This document shows, one piece after another, positions 9,657 to 20,554 of a stretch of DNA of 64,000 nt. Both the position numbers and the translations under genes were made by a program. This DNA comes from Shewanella japonica (GTDB lineage Bacteria; Pseudomonadota; Gammaproteobacteria; Enterobacterales; Shewanellaceae). Numbering within the stretch: the first letter of the stretch is position 1; each line of letters starts with the position of its first letter. Under the pieces are notes generated by a model. The model was not told where the DNA came from. It saw only the letters and a list, made by a program, of their open reading frames with translations, and did not search any database. The stretch lies in the NCBI RefSeq assembly GCF_002075795.1, contig NZ_CP020472.1:1657001-1721000 (forward strand). Direction: 5' to 3'.

Positions 9657-12140
9657 ATGAGATTTAATAAACTTTTTGCCTCGATGATTTTAGTCGGTGC
9701 GTCATTTTCAGGCAATGGTGTGGCTGATACTTTCCAACCATTTGAAGTGACCGACATCCAGATTGATGGTTTACAGCGAGTTGCACTTGGTGCCGCCTTG
9801 CTTAGTCTCCCCGTTAAAGTGGGCGATACTGTAGATCAAATTAAATTACAGCAAGCGATTAAAAGCTTGTACGCCTCAACTAACTTTGAAACGATTAACG
9901 TTGCTCATGAAGATGGGGTGTTAATCGTTACAGTCAAAGAGCGTGCGACAATTAGTGCCGTGACCTTTGAAGGTAACAAAGACATTAAAGATGAGCAGCT
10001 TCAAGAAAGTTTAGATGGCTCAGGTATTAAAATAGGTGAGTCTCTCGATAGAACCATGTTATCGGGGATTGAAAAAGGCTTACAAGACTTCTACTACGGT
10101 GTCGGTAAATATGGCGCAAAAGTAGAAGCTGAAGTCATTAACTTACCGCGTAACCGTGTTGAGCTGAAGTTTAACTTCACCGAAGGTCTTGCGGCTGAAA
10201 TTCGCCAAATCAACGTGGTTGGGAACAGCGTGTTCTCAGATGCAGAGTTGATCGGTTTATTAGAGCTTAAAGACTATGTTGCTTGGTGGGATTTATTCGG
10301 CGAACGTCGATACCAAAAGCAAAAACTACAAGCAGATTTAGAAACGGTAAAAACCTATTATCATAACCAAGGTTACATTCGTTTTGAGGTGACTTCGACA
10401 CAAGTGGCGATGACACCTGACAGAAAAGGATTGTATATCACCATCAATGTTGATGAAGGTGAGAAGTATCAGGTTTCTGAAGTTAACTTAACCGGTGAGC
10501 TAATGGGCCGTGAAAAGTTAATGAAAGCGATTTTGCCGATTAAAGAAGGTGATACATACAACGGTGGCGATGTTACGTTCACCGAAGAAATGTACAGCAA
10601 ATACCTTGGCCGATTTGGTTATGCTTATCCAGAAGTGAAAACCTACCCTGAAATTGATGACGAATCTAAAGAAGTTGCGCTAAACATCAATGTTAACCCT
10701 GGTAAACGTGTCTACGTTCGCTCGGTTAATTTCACTGGTAATACAGTGACAAAAGATGAAGTAATGCGTCGTGAATTACGTCAAATGGAAGGTGCATGGT
10801 TAAACTCTGCACAAGTCGAACAATCAAAAGCACGTCTTAACCGTCTAGGTTACTTTGAGACCGTTGATACAGAGACTGTTCAGGTACCTGGAAGTGATGA
10901 TCTTGTCGATGTCGCATTTAACGTTAAAGAGCAACCATCGGGTTCATTTAACGCAGGTGTTGGTTACGGTACTGAATCTGGTCTGAGCCTTCAGTTTGGT
11001 GTTCAGCAAAGTAACTTCTTAGGTACAGGTAACCAAGCTGGCGTCAGCTTAAACACCAACAAATACTCTAAGAATGTAAACTTCTCGTACACTGACCCAT
11101 ACTTTACTAAAGATGGTGTGAGTTTAGGTGGTAGCATTTATTGGAATGAGTTTGATGCGAACGAGGCTAACCTTGAGCGCTATAAAAACAAATCTTATGG
11201 TATTGCATTAAATTCAGGTTTCCCGATTAACGAATACAACCGTTTGAACGGTGGTATTGGTTACCGTCATAACCAAATTTCTGAAATTTCTGCTTATGAA
11301 CAAGCATTACGTTTCTATAATGTTTATCGTGAGTCAGATGATCCTAATGCTGATTTAAGTTTTGATAACTTTGAGCTTAATGGTGGTTGGAGCCGCAGTA
11401 CATTAAACCGTGGTACTTTCCCAACCGATGGTTCATCACAGCGCTTTAGCGCTAAAGCGACCATTCCAGGTTCTGATTTACAGTACTTTAAGACAGATTT
11501 AGATACCAACTTCTATTTCCCATTAACTCGTAATCATAGCTTTGTATTATTGACCCGTGCACGTTTGGGTTATGCTAATGGTTATGGCCAGTTTAATGAT
11601 AATGACCAAATTCTTCCTTTCTGGGAAAACTACTATTCAGGTGGTAGCAGCTCATTACGTGGCTTCCAGTCAAACTCTGTTGGTCCACGTTCATTCTATT
11701 TATACCGTGGTAGCGAACCATGTTCTCCAGATCCTTCTGGTGACAGCTGTTCATTACCGGGTGAGCCAAATAGAGTACAAGTGAGCTCAGGAAGATCGAT
11801 TGGTGGTAACGCAATTGCGACTGCCAGTATGGAAATGATTGTGCCGACTCCATTCTTGGATGAAGCTTATTCAAATTCAGTACGTACCAGCTTCTTCGTT
11901 GATGCAGGTAACGTATGGGATACCGAGTTCGATTATGACTCGTATAGATATCTTCCAGCCGATGAGTTTGATAAATTGGAAGATTATAGTGACCCAAGCA
12001 GAATACGTGCCTCATGGGGTATGAGTGTTCAGTGGCTATCGCCGATGGGACCTATGGTGTTTAGCTTGGCTTGGCCGATTAAAGAATACGAAGATGATGA
12101 AACTGAGATCTTTTCGTTCAATATTGGCAAAACGTTCTAA
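9657..12140 (+). CDS. bamA: Outer membrane protein assembly factor BamA
   Basis: Central component of the BAM complex, which inserts beta-barrel proteins into the outer membrane. The 827-residue precursor starts with a signal peptide ending near GNGVADTF. Five POTRA repeats span about residues 25-420 (for example ISAVTFEGNKDI and YVRSVNFTGNTV), then the 16-strand barrel. The barrel carries the conserved SSSLRGF motif in loop L6 and ends in phenylalanine. Neighbours rseP and skp are standard. Several long reverse-strand open frames inside it are shadows. Confidence 0.99.
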   Translation: MRFNKLFASMILVGASFSGNGVADTFQPFEVTDIQIDGLQRVALGAALLSLPVKVGDTVDQIKLQQAIKSLYASTNFETINVAHEDGVLIVTVKERATISAVTFEGNKDIKDEQLQESLDGSGIKIGESLDRTMLSGIEKGLQDFYYGVGKYGAKVEAEVINLPRNRVELKFNFTEGLAAEIRQINVVGNSVFSDAELIGLLELKDYVAWWDLFGERRYQKQKLQADLETVKTYYHNQGYIRFEVTSTQVAMTPDRKGLYITINVDEGEKYQVSEVNLTGELMGREKLMKAILPIKEGDTYNGGDVTFTEEMYSKYLGRFGYAYPEVKTYPEIDDESKEVALNINVNPGKRVYVRSVNFTGNTVTKDEVMRRELRQMEGAWLNSAQVEQSKARLNRLGYFETVDTETVQVPGSDDLVDVAFNVKEQPSGSFNAGVGYGTESGLSLQFGVQQSNFLGTGNQAGVSLNTNKYSKNVNFSYTDPYFTKDGVSLGGSIYWNEFDANEANLERYKNKSYGIALNSGFPINEYNRLNGGIGYRHNQISEISAYEQALRFYNVYRESDDPNADLSFDNFELNGGWSRSTLNRGTFPTDGSSQRFSAKATIPGSDLQYFKTDLDTNFYFPLTRNHSFVLLTRARLGYANGYGQFNDNDQILPFWENYYSGGSSSLRGFQSNSVGPRSFYLYRGSEPCSPDPSGDSCSLPGEPNRVQVSSGRSIGGNAIATASMEMIVPTPFLDEAYSNSVRTSFFVDAGNVWDTEFDYDSYRYLPADEFDKLEDYSDPSRIRASWGMSVQWLSPMGPMVFSLAWPIKEYEDDETEIFSFNIGKTF

Positions 12141-12187
12141 AACAAATACACTCGGCAAGTTTTGCTGATAATAACAAGGAGTCTATT

Positions 12188-12694
12188 TTGAAAAAGATGG
12201 TAAATCGCGCGTTAGTAACAATGGCATTTTTAAGTGCACCTATGATGGCACATGCTGAGAAAATTGCTGTGGTTGATATGGGCGAAGTGTTTGAGCAACT
12301 ACCTCAACGTGAACAAATTTCACAATCACTAAAAACTGAATTTGGTGACCGTGTTGCTGAAGTACAAAAAATGCAAGAAGAAATGCGTACTATGGTTGAG
12401 AAGCAGCAACGTGATGGCGCGTTGATGAGCGACAGCCAAAAGACTGATCTTGTACGTCAAATGGAGTCGTTAAAATCTGACTTCCAACTAAAAGGCAAAG
12501 CACTTGATGAAGATATGCGTCGTCGTCAAGGTGAAGAGCAAAACAAGCTTTTAGTTAAAGTACAAGAAGCAATCAACACCATTGCACAGAAAGAGTCTTA
12601 TGACATCGTTCTTCAACGTGGTGCTGTAATCTTTGTAAAGCCAGAAGCTGATATCAGCGACAAAGTTGTTCAAGCGTTAAGTAAAGGCAACTAA
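12188..12694 (+). CDS. skp: Periplasmic chaperone Skp (OmpH)
   Basis: Trimeric jellyfish-shaped chaperone that escorts unfolded outer-membrane proteins to BamA. The product is 168 residues with a signal peptide (cut near AHA|EKIAVVDM) and then mostly charged helix rich in Gln, Glu and Lys, as expected for the tentacles. Start is TTG 12188, strongly supported by AAGGAG at 12177-12182. The stop codon TAA shares its last A with the lpxD start, so the two are translationally coupled. Confidence 0.96.
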   Translation: MKKMVNRALVTMAFLSAPMMAHAEKIAVVDMGEVFEQLPQREQISQSLKTEFGDRVAEVQKMQEEMRTMVEKQQRDGALMSDSQKTDLVRQMESLKSDFQLKGKALDEDMRRRQGEEQNKLLVKVQEAINTIAQKESYDIVLQRGAVIFVKPEADISDKVVQALSKGN

Positions 12695-13713
12695 TGAAAA
12701 CTGTGACTTTAAAAGAGCTTGGTCAGCTGTTGGGCGCAACGATTTTGGGTGATGATTCTCTGGAAATAACCGGAGTTGCGACCCTTGAAGATGCTGCTTC
12801 AGATCAACTTTCTTTTTTAGCCAATAGTAAGTACCGTGCACAGCTTGAATCTTCTCAAGCTGGTGCGGTGTTATTGAGTGAAAAAGATGCCGAAGATTAC
12901 TCTGGTAATGCTTTGGTTTTAAAAGATCCTTACGTAGGATTTGCACGCGTAGCGCAATTACTTGATACCACCCCGAAAGTGGCAACAGGTATTCACCCCT
13001 CAGCAGTTATTCATGCTTCTGCCCAATTAGGTAAAAATGTTGCTATTGCGGCAAATGTCGTGATTGATGCCAATGTGATTATTGGCAATGATGTGCAAAT
13101 CGGTGCTGGAAGCGTTGTCGCAGAGCAATCAATTATTGGTTCTGGCACATGTTTGAAGGCAAATGTCACCTTTTATCATGACGTGATAGTGGGACAAAAT
13201 TGTATCTTTCATTCTGGTTGTGTCATTGGCTCTGACGGTTTTGGCTATGCCAATGAGCGCGGTAACTGGATTAAAATTCCACAAACAGGTGGCGTGAGAA
13301 TTGGTGATAATGTCGAAATCGGAGCTGGTACTACAGTTGACCGTGGCGCATTGTCACACACTGAAATTCATGATGGCGTTATCATCGATAACCAAGTCCA
13401 AATCGCCCACAATTGTGTTGTAGGCCAAAATACAGCGATTGCAGGGACGTCTTTCTTAGCCGGTAGCTCAACTTTGGGCAAATATTGTATTGTTGGCGGC
13501 GGAAGTGGAATTGCAGGTCACCTTAAAGTGGCGGATGGCACACATATTTCAGGCAGTACCAATGTAACAAGCGAAATTCGTAAGCCTGGTCTGTATTCAT
13601 CTGCTACAATTGCAATGGATAATAAGAGCTGGCGACGTAATACGGTTCGTTTCCGCCATTTAGATGAATTGTTCAATCGTGTGAAAGAGATTGAGAAAAA
13701 AATAAAAGATTAG
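12694..13713 (+). CDS. lpxD: UDP-3-O-(3-hydroxyacyl)glucosamine N-acyltransferase
   Basis: Third step of lipid A synthesis, adding the N-linked hydroxyacyl chain. The 339-residue protein has an N-terminal uridine-binding domain, then a left-handed beta-helix of hexapeptide repeats (about residues 100-300), then a C-terminal helical tail. The catalytic histidine lies in the conserved HSGCVIGSDGFGYA context. The start overlaps the skp stop by one base. fabZ follows after 37 bp. Confidence 0.98.
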   Translation: MKTVTLKELGQLLGATILGDDSLEITGVATLEDAASDQLSFLANSKYRAQLESSQAGAVLLSEKDAEDYSGNALVLKDPYVGFARVAQLLDTTPKVATGIHPSAVIHASAQLGKNVAIAANVVIDANVIIGNDVQIGAGSVVAEQSIIGSGTCLKANVTFYHDVIVGQNCIFHSGCVIGSDGFGYANERGNWIKIPQTGGVRIGDNVEIGAGTTVDRGALSHTEIHDGVIIDNQVQIAHNCVVGQNTAIAGTSFLAGSSTLGKYCIVGGGSGIAGHLKVADGTHISGSTNVTSEIRKPGLYSSATIAMDNKSWRRNTVRFRHLDELFNRVKEIEKKIKD

Positions 13714-13750
13714 CAGTAAATGGCGTTAACGCCATTTCGAGGAATTACGT

Positions 13751-14212
13751 GTGGCAAACCAATTGAATACAATGGATATTGAAGAAATTCTTCAATATCT
13801 TCCTCATCGTTACCCATTTTTACTTGTCGATCGTGTTTTAGATTACACCGTTGGTGAATCATTACATGCGATCAAAAACGTGACGTTTAACGAACCTTTC
13901 TTCCAAGGCCATTTTCCTGTTAAACCTGTCATGCCCGGCGTGTTAATTATTGAAGCAATGGCACAGGCTACTGGCTTACTTGCATTTAAAACCATGAGCC
14001 CAGATCCTTCTCCAGATGTGCTATACCTACTTGCTGGTGTTGATAAAGCCCGTTTTAAACGTGTTGTATCACCAGGGGATCAATTACATTTTCACGTTAA
14101 AATGATTAAAGAGCGCCGAGGGATTGGTGTATTTGAAGGACAGGCATTTGTTGATGGTGAACTAGCTTGTTCAGCCGAAATAATGTGTGCACGCAGAGAG
14201 ATTAACAAGTGA
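13751..14212 (+). CDS. fabZ: 3-hydroxyacyl-[ACP] dehydratase FabZ
   Basis: Dehydrates 3-hydroxyacyl-ACP in fatty-acid elongation, competing with LpxA and LpxD for the same substrate pool. The single hotdog domain of 153 residues has [13 protein letters not shown] and the active-site helix [20 protein letters not shown]. Start is GTG 13751 with GAGGA upstream. The last four bases (GTGA) overlap the lpxA start. Confidence 0.98.
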   Translation: MANQLNTMDIEEILQYLPHRYPFLLVDRVLDYTVGESLHAIKNVTFNEPFFQGHFPVKPVMPGVLIIEAMAQATGLLAFKTMSPDPSPDVLYLLAGVDKARFKRVVSPGDQLHFHVKMIKERRGIGVFEGQAFVDGELACSAEIMCARREINK

Positions 14213-14979
14213 TTGATAAGTTAGCATTCGTACATCCCGATGCAAAAATTGGTAACAACGTTACCATTGGTCCTTGGAGTTATATCGGCGCTGATGTTGA
14301 AATCGGCGATGATACTTGGATTAGTTCCCATGTGGTTATTAAAGGCCCAAGCGTAATAGGTAAGGGTAATCGCTTCTTTCAATTTTCATCTATTGGTGAA
14401 GAATGTCAGGACAAAAAATACGCAGGTGAGCCAACGACATTAATCATGGGCGACAACAATATTGTTCGTGAAAATGTCACCATTCATCGTGGCACGATTC
14501 AAGACAACAGTGAAACGCGTATTGGTTCGAACAATTTATTGATGGCTTACGTGCACATTGCTCATGATTGCGTATTAGGCGATAACATTATTATGGCTAA
14601 CAATGCGTCAATTGCTGGTCATGTACACGTCGGTGACTGGGCAATTTTAGGCGGCATGACAGGCGTACATCAATTTGTTCATATTGGTGCTCATGCGTTT
14701 ACTGCAGGTTCTTCTACTATCTTCCAAGATGTGCCGCCATTTGTGATGGCAGCAGGTAGCCCAGCAATCCCTCGTGGGTTGAATGTTGAAGGTCTTAAGC
14801 GCCGTGGTTTCACTAAAGAAACTCAACATGCTATTCGCCGTACGTATAAATCGTTGTACCGTAAAAACCTGACAATTGAAGAAGCATTAGCTGAAATCAC
14901 AGCCGATGCTGAATCAGATGAACATGTAAAAGGGATGGTTGAGTTTATTAATGGCTCATCTCGCGGGATCATTCGATAG
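14209..14979 (+). CDS. lpxA: Acyl-ACP:UDP-GlcNAc O-acyltransferase
   Basis: First step of lipid A synthesis. The 256-residue protein is mostly left-handed beta-helix built from hexapeptide repeats, with the catalytic histidine in [11 protein letters not shown] and a C-terminal helical domain. It starts at GTG 14209, overlapping the fabZ stop by 4 bp, which implies coupled translation. lpxB begins 8 bp downstream. Confidence 0.98.
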   Translation: MIDKLAFVHPDAKIGNNVTIGPWSYIGADVEIGDDTWISSHVVIKGPSVIGKGNRFFQFSSIGEECQDKKYAGEPTTLIMGDNNIVRENVTIHRGTIQDNSETRIGSNNLLMAYVHIAHDCVLGDNIIMANNASIAGHVHVGDWAILGGMTGVHQFVHIGAHAFTAGSSTIFQDVPPFVMAAGSPAIPRGLNVEGLKRRGFTKETQHAIRRTYKSLYRKNLTIEEALAEITADAESDEHVKGMVEFINGSSRGIIR

Positions 14980-14987
14980 AAGATAAC

Positions 14988-16157
14988 ATGACAAATAATA
15001 CCCCTCGTATATTTGCAATGGTCGCCGGAGAACTCTCCGGCGATATTTTAGGTGCAGGATTAATAAAGTCACTGCAAAAACAATACCCTGATGCACGATT
15101 TATCGGTATTGGTGGGCCGCAAATGGAAGCGCTCGGTTTTGAGAGTTACTTTTCATTTGAAGAGCTTGCTGTCATGGGAATTGTTGAAGTCCTCGCGCGA
15201 TTACCACGATTGCTTAAAGTGCGCGCGACGTTAATTAAAAATATTTGTGCTGAAAAACCTGACTGTTTTATTGGCATAGATGCACCCGATTTTAATATTG
15301 GTCTTGAGCTTAAACTCAAAGCACAAGGGATTAAAACCGTTCACTATGTCAGTCCATCTGTATGGGCTTGGCGTCCAAAACGTATTTTTAAAATCGCAAA
15401 AGCAACCAACATGGTGCTGTCATTACTGCCGTTTGAAAAAGCATTTTATGACAAGCATCAGGTACCTTGTACTTTTGTTGGTCACACTTTAGCTGATGAT
15501 ATTCCCATGGAAAGCGACAAGCTTGCAGCCCGTGAGCAGCTTGGTTTAGATCCGCAAGCGGAATATTTAGCGATTTTGCCTGGTTCACGAGGTGGTGAAC
15601 TCAAGCAACTTGCCGAACCATTTATCAAAGCTGCAGTCATTATTAAGCAAACCTATCCAGATATTAAATTTGTGACGCCTTTGGTTAATCAAGCTCGCCG
15701 TGAACAGTTTATAACGGCACTTAAACAGTTTGCGCCAGATCTTGAAATCGAATTGGTTGAAGGACAATCTCGTGCTGTGATGGCGGCATCAGATGCCATA
15801 TTGTTAGCATCCGGTACGGCGGCGTTAGAAGCCATGCTTGTTAAGCGTCCGATGGTGATGTCATATCGTGTTAATGCGATGACATACACTTTGGCAAAGC
15901 GACTGATGTTGGTCGAGCACTATTCTTTACCAAATTTATTAGCGGGTCGTGCGCTAATCCCTGAAATTGTTCAAGATGAATGTAACGAGAACAATATTTC
16001 TGCAGCTGTGATTGAACAGCTAAATCGTGACTTTACGCCATTGAAAGCTGAGTTTGAGCAAATCCATGAAACCCTTCGCTGCAACGCCAGCGATCGAGCT
16101 GCAGACGCTGTTATCGAATTAATAAGCCACTCTCCACTGCAAGAAGTGAAATCATGA
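14988..16157 (+). CDS. lpxB: Lipid-A-disaccharide synthase
   Basis: GT19 glycosyltransferase that joins UDP-2,3-diacylglucosamine and lipid X into the lipid A disaccharide. The 389 residues include the N-terminal [14 protein letters not shown], the [11 protein letters not shown] loop and the LPGSRGGEL nucleotide-binding motif, all typical. ATG 14988; the stop overlaps the rnhB start (ATGA). It completes the lpxD-fabZ-lpxA-lpxB group. Confidence 0.98.
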   Translation: MTNNTPRIFAMVAGELSGDILGAGLIKSLQKQYPDARFIGIGGPQMEALGFESYFSFEELAVMGIVEVLARLPRLLKVRATLIKNICAEKPDCFIGIDAPDFNIGLELKLKAQGIKTVHYVSPSVWAWRPKRIFKIAKATNMVLSLLPFEKAFYDKHQVPCTFVGHTLADDIPMESDKLAAREQLGLDPQAEYLAILPGSRGGELKQLAEPFIKAAVIIKQTYPDIKFVTPLVNQARREQFITALKQFAPDLEIELVEGQSRAVMAASDAILLASGTAALEAMLVKRPMVMSYRVNAMTYTLAKRLMLVEHYSLPNLLAGRALIPEIVQDECNENNISAAVIEQLNRDFTPLKAEFEQIHETLRCNASDRAADAVIELISHSPLQEVKS

Positions 16158-16783
16158 GCAGAATACCGACAGTCATTAAAGGGATTACACCTGAGCAAGT
16201 TGCGTATATCACTCGTGGTGTTGTTGCTGGTGTGGATGAAGTCGGCCGCGGTCCTTTAGTAGGGGATGTGGTGACTGCCGCTGTTATTCTTGATCCTAAT
16301 CAGCCGATAGCGGGGTTAAATGATTCTAAAAAGCTATCAGAAAAGCGTCGACAGTTATTGTTTAACGAGATAACAGATAAAGCCTTAGCCATCAGTGTTG
16401 GTAGAGCAACGCCAACCGAAATTGATGATATCAATATTCTGCACGCCACTATGTTAGCAATGCAGCGAGCTGTTGCTGGATTATCCATTCAACCAGAAAA
16501 GGTTTTAGTCGATGGTAATCGTACCCCTGATTTTGGTATTCAAAGCCATGCGATTATAAAAGGTGACGGATTAGTTGCAGCGATTAGCGCAGCGTCAATT
16601 ATCGCTAAAGTCACTCGCGATCGTGAAATGGATGCATTAGATGCCAGATATCCTCAATATGGATTTGCTAATCACAAAGGTTATCCAACAAAAGCTCACT
16701 TCGAAGCATTAGAAGCACACGGCGTACTACCTGAGCATCGCAAAAGTTTTAAGCCAGTGATGGCTATTCTTAATCAGTCATGA
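16154..16783 (+). CDS. rnhB: Ribonuclease HII
   Basis: Removes ribonucleotides misincorporated into DNA and degrades RNA in hybrids. The catalytic DEDD set is visible: [14 protein letters not shown] (Asp-Glu), VLVDGNRTP and the aspartates near [12 protein letters not shown]. 209 residues, full length. It overlaps lpxB by 4 bp. After its stop there is a 214-bp AT-rich spacer before dnaE, so it probably ends the lpx transcript. Confidence 0.97.
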   Translation: MSRIPTVIKGITPEQVAYITRGVVAGVDEVGRGPLVGDVVTAAVILDPNQPIAGLNDSKKLSEKRRQLLFNEITDKALAISVGRATPTEIDDINILHATMLAMQRAVAGLSIQPEKVLVDGNRTPDFGIQSHAIIKGDGLVAAISAASIIAKVTRDREMDALDARYPQYGFANHKGYPTKAHFEALEAHGVLPEHRKSFKPVMAILNQS

Positions 16784-16845
16784 TGAGCGATGACTTTTAG
16801 TTCATTATTTTTACCTCATTATTTTTAGATTATTATTTGTTACGA

Positions 16846-16962
16846 AGCCCTGTAATTTCAACTTACGAGGTCAGGGCTGAACCGTTGACTTTCCGCTTAG
16901 ATTGATATTAATTTCTCTATTATAAATTGGCGTAGTTTGCTAATCTGGTCAACGGTTTTTTC
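16846..16962 (+). repeat. Two consecutive inverted repeats before dnaE
   Basis: First pair: AGCCCTG (16846-16852) with CAGGGCT (16872-16878), 19-base loop. Second pair: AACCGTTGAC (16880-16889) with GTCAACGGTT (16948-16957), 58-base loop, followed by TTTTCC. The second could act as a long-loop terminator or attenuator in the dnaE leader, or as a protein-binding site. The dnaE promoter must lie in or near this block. Confidence 0.5.
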
Positions 16963-16997
16963 CTTTTAATCATGCATTTCAAAGATACTCATATTCT

Positions 16998-19900
16998 ATG
17001 TCCGATCCTCGTTTCGTCCATCTCCGTGTTCACAGTGATTTTTCCATGTCTGATGGCGTGGCAAAAGTTAAACCTATTCTGGCGAAAGCCTCAGAACTTG
17101 GTATGGGAGCATTAGCAATTACTGACCAGAATAACTTTTGTGGTCTAGTAAAATTCTATGGCGGTTGTCATGGCGCGGGAATAAAACCGATTATCGGCGC
17201 TGACTTTTGGATGAAAGTGCCAGGTTTTGCAGATGAATACTGTGCTATTACCATTATCGCCTTAGACAATGACGGTTATCAAAGCTTAACTCAATTAATC
17301 AGTGAAGCGTATTTACGTGGCCAACTTAACGGCAGAGTGGTCATCGATCAGGAATGGTTAGTTAAATTTAATCAAGGCATCTTGCTGATTTCAGGTGCTA
17401 AAGATGGCGATATTGGTAAAGCGCTATTGAAAGGTAACATGGCGCAAGTTGAAGAGCTGGTGTCATTCTATAAAACCCACTTCCATGATCGTTACTTTTT
17501 AGAGTTGATCAGAACGGGCAGACCGGATGAAGAACGTTATCTTCATATGGCTGTTAAACTGGCTTCAGAAAATGAATTACCTGTTGTTGCAACTAACCAA
17601 GTGGTGTTTTTAAAAGCTGACGACTTTGAGTCTCACGAAATTCGGGTTGCGATTCATGACGGCTTTACGTTAGCCGATCCTCGTAGACCTAAAAAATACA
17701 GTGAACAACAATATCTCCGAACCGAAGATGAAATGTGTGATTTGTTTGCTGATATTCCATCTGCATTATCAAACAGTGTTGAAATTGCCAAACGCTGTAA
17801 TGTCACGATTCGCTTAAATGAATATTTCTTACCTAATTTCCCAACAGGCGATTTGACCATTGAAGACTTTTTGGTTGAAGTGTCTGAAAAAGGTCTGGAA
17901 GAGCGTTTAGAGTTTTTATTCCCTGACGAGCAAGAGCGTAAAGAGAAACGTCCTGAGTATGATGAACGTCTCGATGTTGAACTAAAAGTGATTAACCAAA
18001 TGGGGTTCCCTGGTTACTTCTTGATCGTAATGGAGTTCATTCAATGGGGTAAAGATAATGGCATACCTGTTGGACCGGGACGTGGCTCTGGTGCCGGTTC
18101 TTTAGTGGCTTATGCGCTTAAAATTACTGACTTAGATCCATTAGAATACGATTTGTTATTTGAACGTTTCTTGAACCCTGAACGTGTATCCATGCCCGAT
18201 TTCGACGTTGACTTCTGTATGGATCGCCGTGATGAGGTAATTGACCACGTTGCCGATTTATATGGCCGTGATGCAGTTTCTCAAATTATTACCTTCGGTA
18301 CGATGGCGGCAAAAGCGGTAGTACGAGATGTTGGGCGAGTGTTAGGTCATCCTTATGGTTTTGTTGAACGGCTTACCAAAATGATCCCAGCCGAGCCTGG
18401 CATGACACTGGCTAAAGCGTTCGAAGTCGAGCCGTCACTGCCAGAAGCTTATAATGGCGATGAAGATGTCAAAGAGCTTATTGACATGTGTCGCCGCCTT
18501 GAAGGTGTGACCCGAAACGCGGGTAAACATGCTGGTGGTGTTGTAATTTCACCGACAGTCATCACTGACTTCTCACCACTATATTGTGATGCAGAAGGCT
18601 TAAACCCAGTGACTCAGTTTGATAAAAATGATGTTGAAACGGCTGGTTTAGTTAAATTCGATTTCTTGGGATTAAGAACCCTAACTATTATCGACTGGGC
18701 TTTGCAGATGATTAACCCTCGCTTAGAAAAAGCAGGGGAAGAACCCGTCAGAATTGAATCCATTAGCTTGACTGACCCTAAATCATTTAGATTATTGCAG
18801 CGTTATGAAACCACGGCGGTATTCCAGTTGGAGTCTCGTGGTATGAAAGACTTGATTAAACGTCTGCAGCCCGATTGTTTTGAAGACATGATTGCATTAG
18901 TGGCGTTATTCCGCCCAGGACCTTTGCAGTCCGGCATGGTAGACAACTTTATTGAGCGTAAGCATGGCCGTGAAGAAGTCTCTTATCCTGATGCAGAGTA
19001 TCAACATGAGTCGTTAAAAGACTTACTAGAGCCGACATACGGTATTATTTTATACCAAGAACAGGTTATGCAAATTGCGCAGGTATTGGCTGGATATACC
19101 TTAGGTGGCGCGGACATGCTTCGTCGTGCTATGGGTAAGAAAAAACCTGAAGAAATGGCTAAGCAACGGGGTACTTTCGAAGCTGGCGCAATTAAGAATG
19201 GCGTTGATGGGCCATTGTCGATGAAAATTTTCGACTTGGTAGAAAAGTTCGCGGGTTACGGTTTCAACAAATCTCACTCGGCTGCTTATGCGCTAGTTTC
19301 ATATCAAACCTTGTGGCTAAAAACCCATTATCCTGCAGAGTTTATGGCAGCAGTAATGTCCGCTGATATGGATAACACGGATAAAATTGTGATTTTGGTT
19401 GATGAGTGTGAGCGTATGGGCTTGCCAATTATACCACCTGATGTGAATAAAGGATTGTTCAAGTTTACTGTCGATGACGACTTAAACATTGTTTATGGGA
19501 TTGGTGCGATTAAAGGGGTGGGTGATGGCCCTGTAGAATCGATTTTAAATGCGCGTAAAGATGGCCCATTTACCGATTTGTTTGATTTCTGTGCTCGTAT
19601 CGATCTTAAAAAGCTAAATAAGCGGGTGATTGAAAAGCTGATTTGCGCAGGAGCACTCGATAATTTAGGCCCACATCGTGCGGCCATGATGGCGACCTTA
19701 CCTGAAGCGATTTTAGCCGCTGCTCAACATGCGAAAGCTGAAGCCATTGGCCAGAATGATATGTTTGGCTTACTTAATTCTGAGCCAGAAGATAACAAAC
19801 AAAGCTTTGTCGAATGTCCTACATGGCCTGACAAAGTTTGGCTTGAAGGCGAGCGTGACACATTAGGTTTATACCTTACTGGTCACCCAATTAATCAGTA

Positions 19901-20471
19901 TTTAAAAGAGTTAAGACAATACACTTCTGGACGATTGAAAGACGTTCACCCAACTGATCGCGGTAAAACCGTTAAAGCTGCAGGGTTAGTTATTGCTACT
20001 CGAGTGATGATCACCAAGCGAGGCTCAAAAATGGGCTTGGTCACTCTTGATGATAAAAGTGCGCGATTAGAAGTCATGTTGTTTACTGAGGCATTTGAGA
20101 AATTTAATCATCTTTTAGAAAAAGATCGTATTTTGATTTGTGAAGGTGAAGTGAGCTTTGATGACTTTGCTGGCGGTAACCGAATGACTGCACGCAATAT
20201 TATCGAAATCGGTGAGGCGAGAAGTCACTTTGCTAATGCGGTAGAAATTAATGTTACAGCTGAGGATATTAACCCTGAGTGGCTGGAAAAATTTGAACAA
20301 GCGCTTTCGCCTTGGAAAAATGGTAGCGTACCAGTAGTGATTAATTATCAGCAGCGTGAAGCCGCAGGGCAATTACGTTTAGGGGATGAGTGGCGTGTTA
20401 ACCCTACCGATGAGCTGATGTTAGCAATTGAAAGCTTGGTCGGCTCGAGTAACGTTAAGATTGTTTTTTAG
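16998..20471 (+). CDS. dnaE: DNA polymerase III alpha subunit
   Basis: Replicative polymerase catalytic subunit. The 1157 residues match E. coli DnaE. Order: PHP domain at the N terminus ([13 protein letters not shown]), C-family polymerase core with the catalytic aspartates in [13 protein letters not shown] near residue 400, then the finger domain, a helix-hairpin-helix, and an OB-fold (about 990-1070) before the C-terminal clamp-loader-binding region. Proofreading is supplied separately by DnaQ. Downstream is tilS after only 83 bp; accA, usual here in E. coli, is missing. Confidence 0.99.
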   Translation: MSDPRFVHLRVHSDFSMSDGVAKVKPILAKASELGMGALAITDQNNFCGLVKFYGGCHGAGIKPIIGADFWMKVPGFADEYCAITIIALDNDGYQSLTQLISEAYLRGQLNGRVVIDQEWLVKFNQGILLISGAKDGDIGKALLKGNMAQVEELVSFYKTHFHDRYFLELIRTGRPDEERYLHMAVKLASENELPVVATNQVVFLKADDFESHEIRVAIHDGFTLADPRRPKKYSEQQYLRTEDEMCDLFADIPSALSNSVEIAKRCNVTIRLNEYFLPNFPTGDLTIEDFLVEVSEKGLEERLEFLFPDEQERKEKRPEYDERLDVELKVINQMGFPGYFLIVMEFIQWGKDNGIPVGPGRGSGAGSLVAYALKITDLDPLEYDLLFERFLNPERVSMPDFDVDFCMDRRDEVIDHVADLYGRDAVSQIITFGTMAAKAVVRDVGRVLGHPYGFVERLTKMIPAEPGMTLAKAFEVEPSLPEAYNGDEDVKELIDMCRRLEGVTRNAGKHAGGVVISPTVITDFSPLYCDAEGLNPVTQFDKNDVETAGLVKFDFLGLRTLTIIDWALQMINPRLEKAGEEPVRIESISLTDPKSFRLLQRYETTAVFQLESRGMKDLIKRLQPDCFEDMIALVALFRPGPLQSGMVDNFIERKHGREEVSYPDAEYQHESLKDLLEPTYGIILYQEQVMQIAQVLAGYTLGGADMLRRAMGKKKPEEMAKQRGTFEAGAIKNGVDGPLSMKIFDLVEKFAGYGFNKSHSAAYALVSYQTLWLKTHYPAEFMAAVMSADMDNTDKIVILVDECERMGLPIIPPDVNKGLFKFTVDDDLNIVYGIGAIKGVGDGPVESILNARKDGPFTDLFDFCARIDLKKLNKRVIEKLICAGALDNLGPHRAAMMATLPEAILAAAQHAKAEAIGQNDMFGLLNSEPEDNKQSFVECPTWPDKVWLEGERDTLGLYLTGHPINQYLKELRQYTSGRLKDVHPTDRGKTVKAAGLVIATRVMITKRGSKMGLVTLDDKSARLEVMLFTEAFEKFNHLLEKDRILICEGEVSFDDFAGGNRMTARNIIEIGEARSHFANAVEINVTAEDINPEWLEKFEQALSPWKNGSVPVVINYQQREAAGQLRLGDEWRVNPTDELMLAIESLVGSSNVKIVF

Positions 20472-20554
20472 TGTTAACTCTGCGTAACTTTGTCGTGTTA
20501 AGTGCGCTGAGTAACGCACTGGATTAATCATAGTATGTTAAAAGGGACAAGCTG

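Noticed and set aside
11593..12015. 140-codon open frame on the reverse strand inside bamA
   Set aside because: It lies wholly inside a certain gene, has no family motif or ribosome-binding site, and its composition is what the bamA codons impose.
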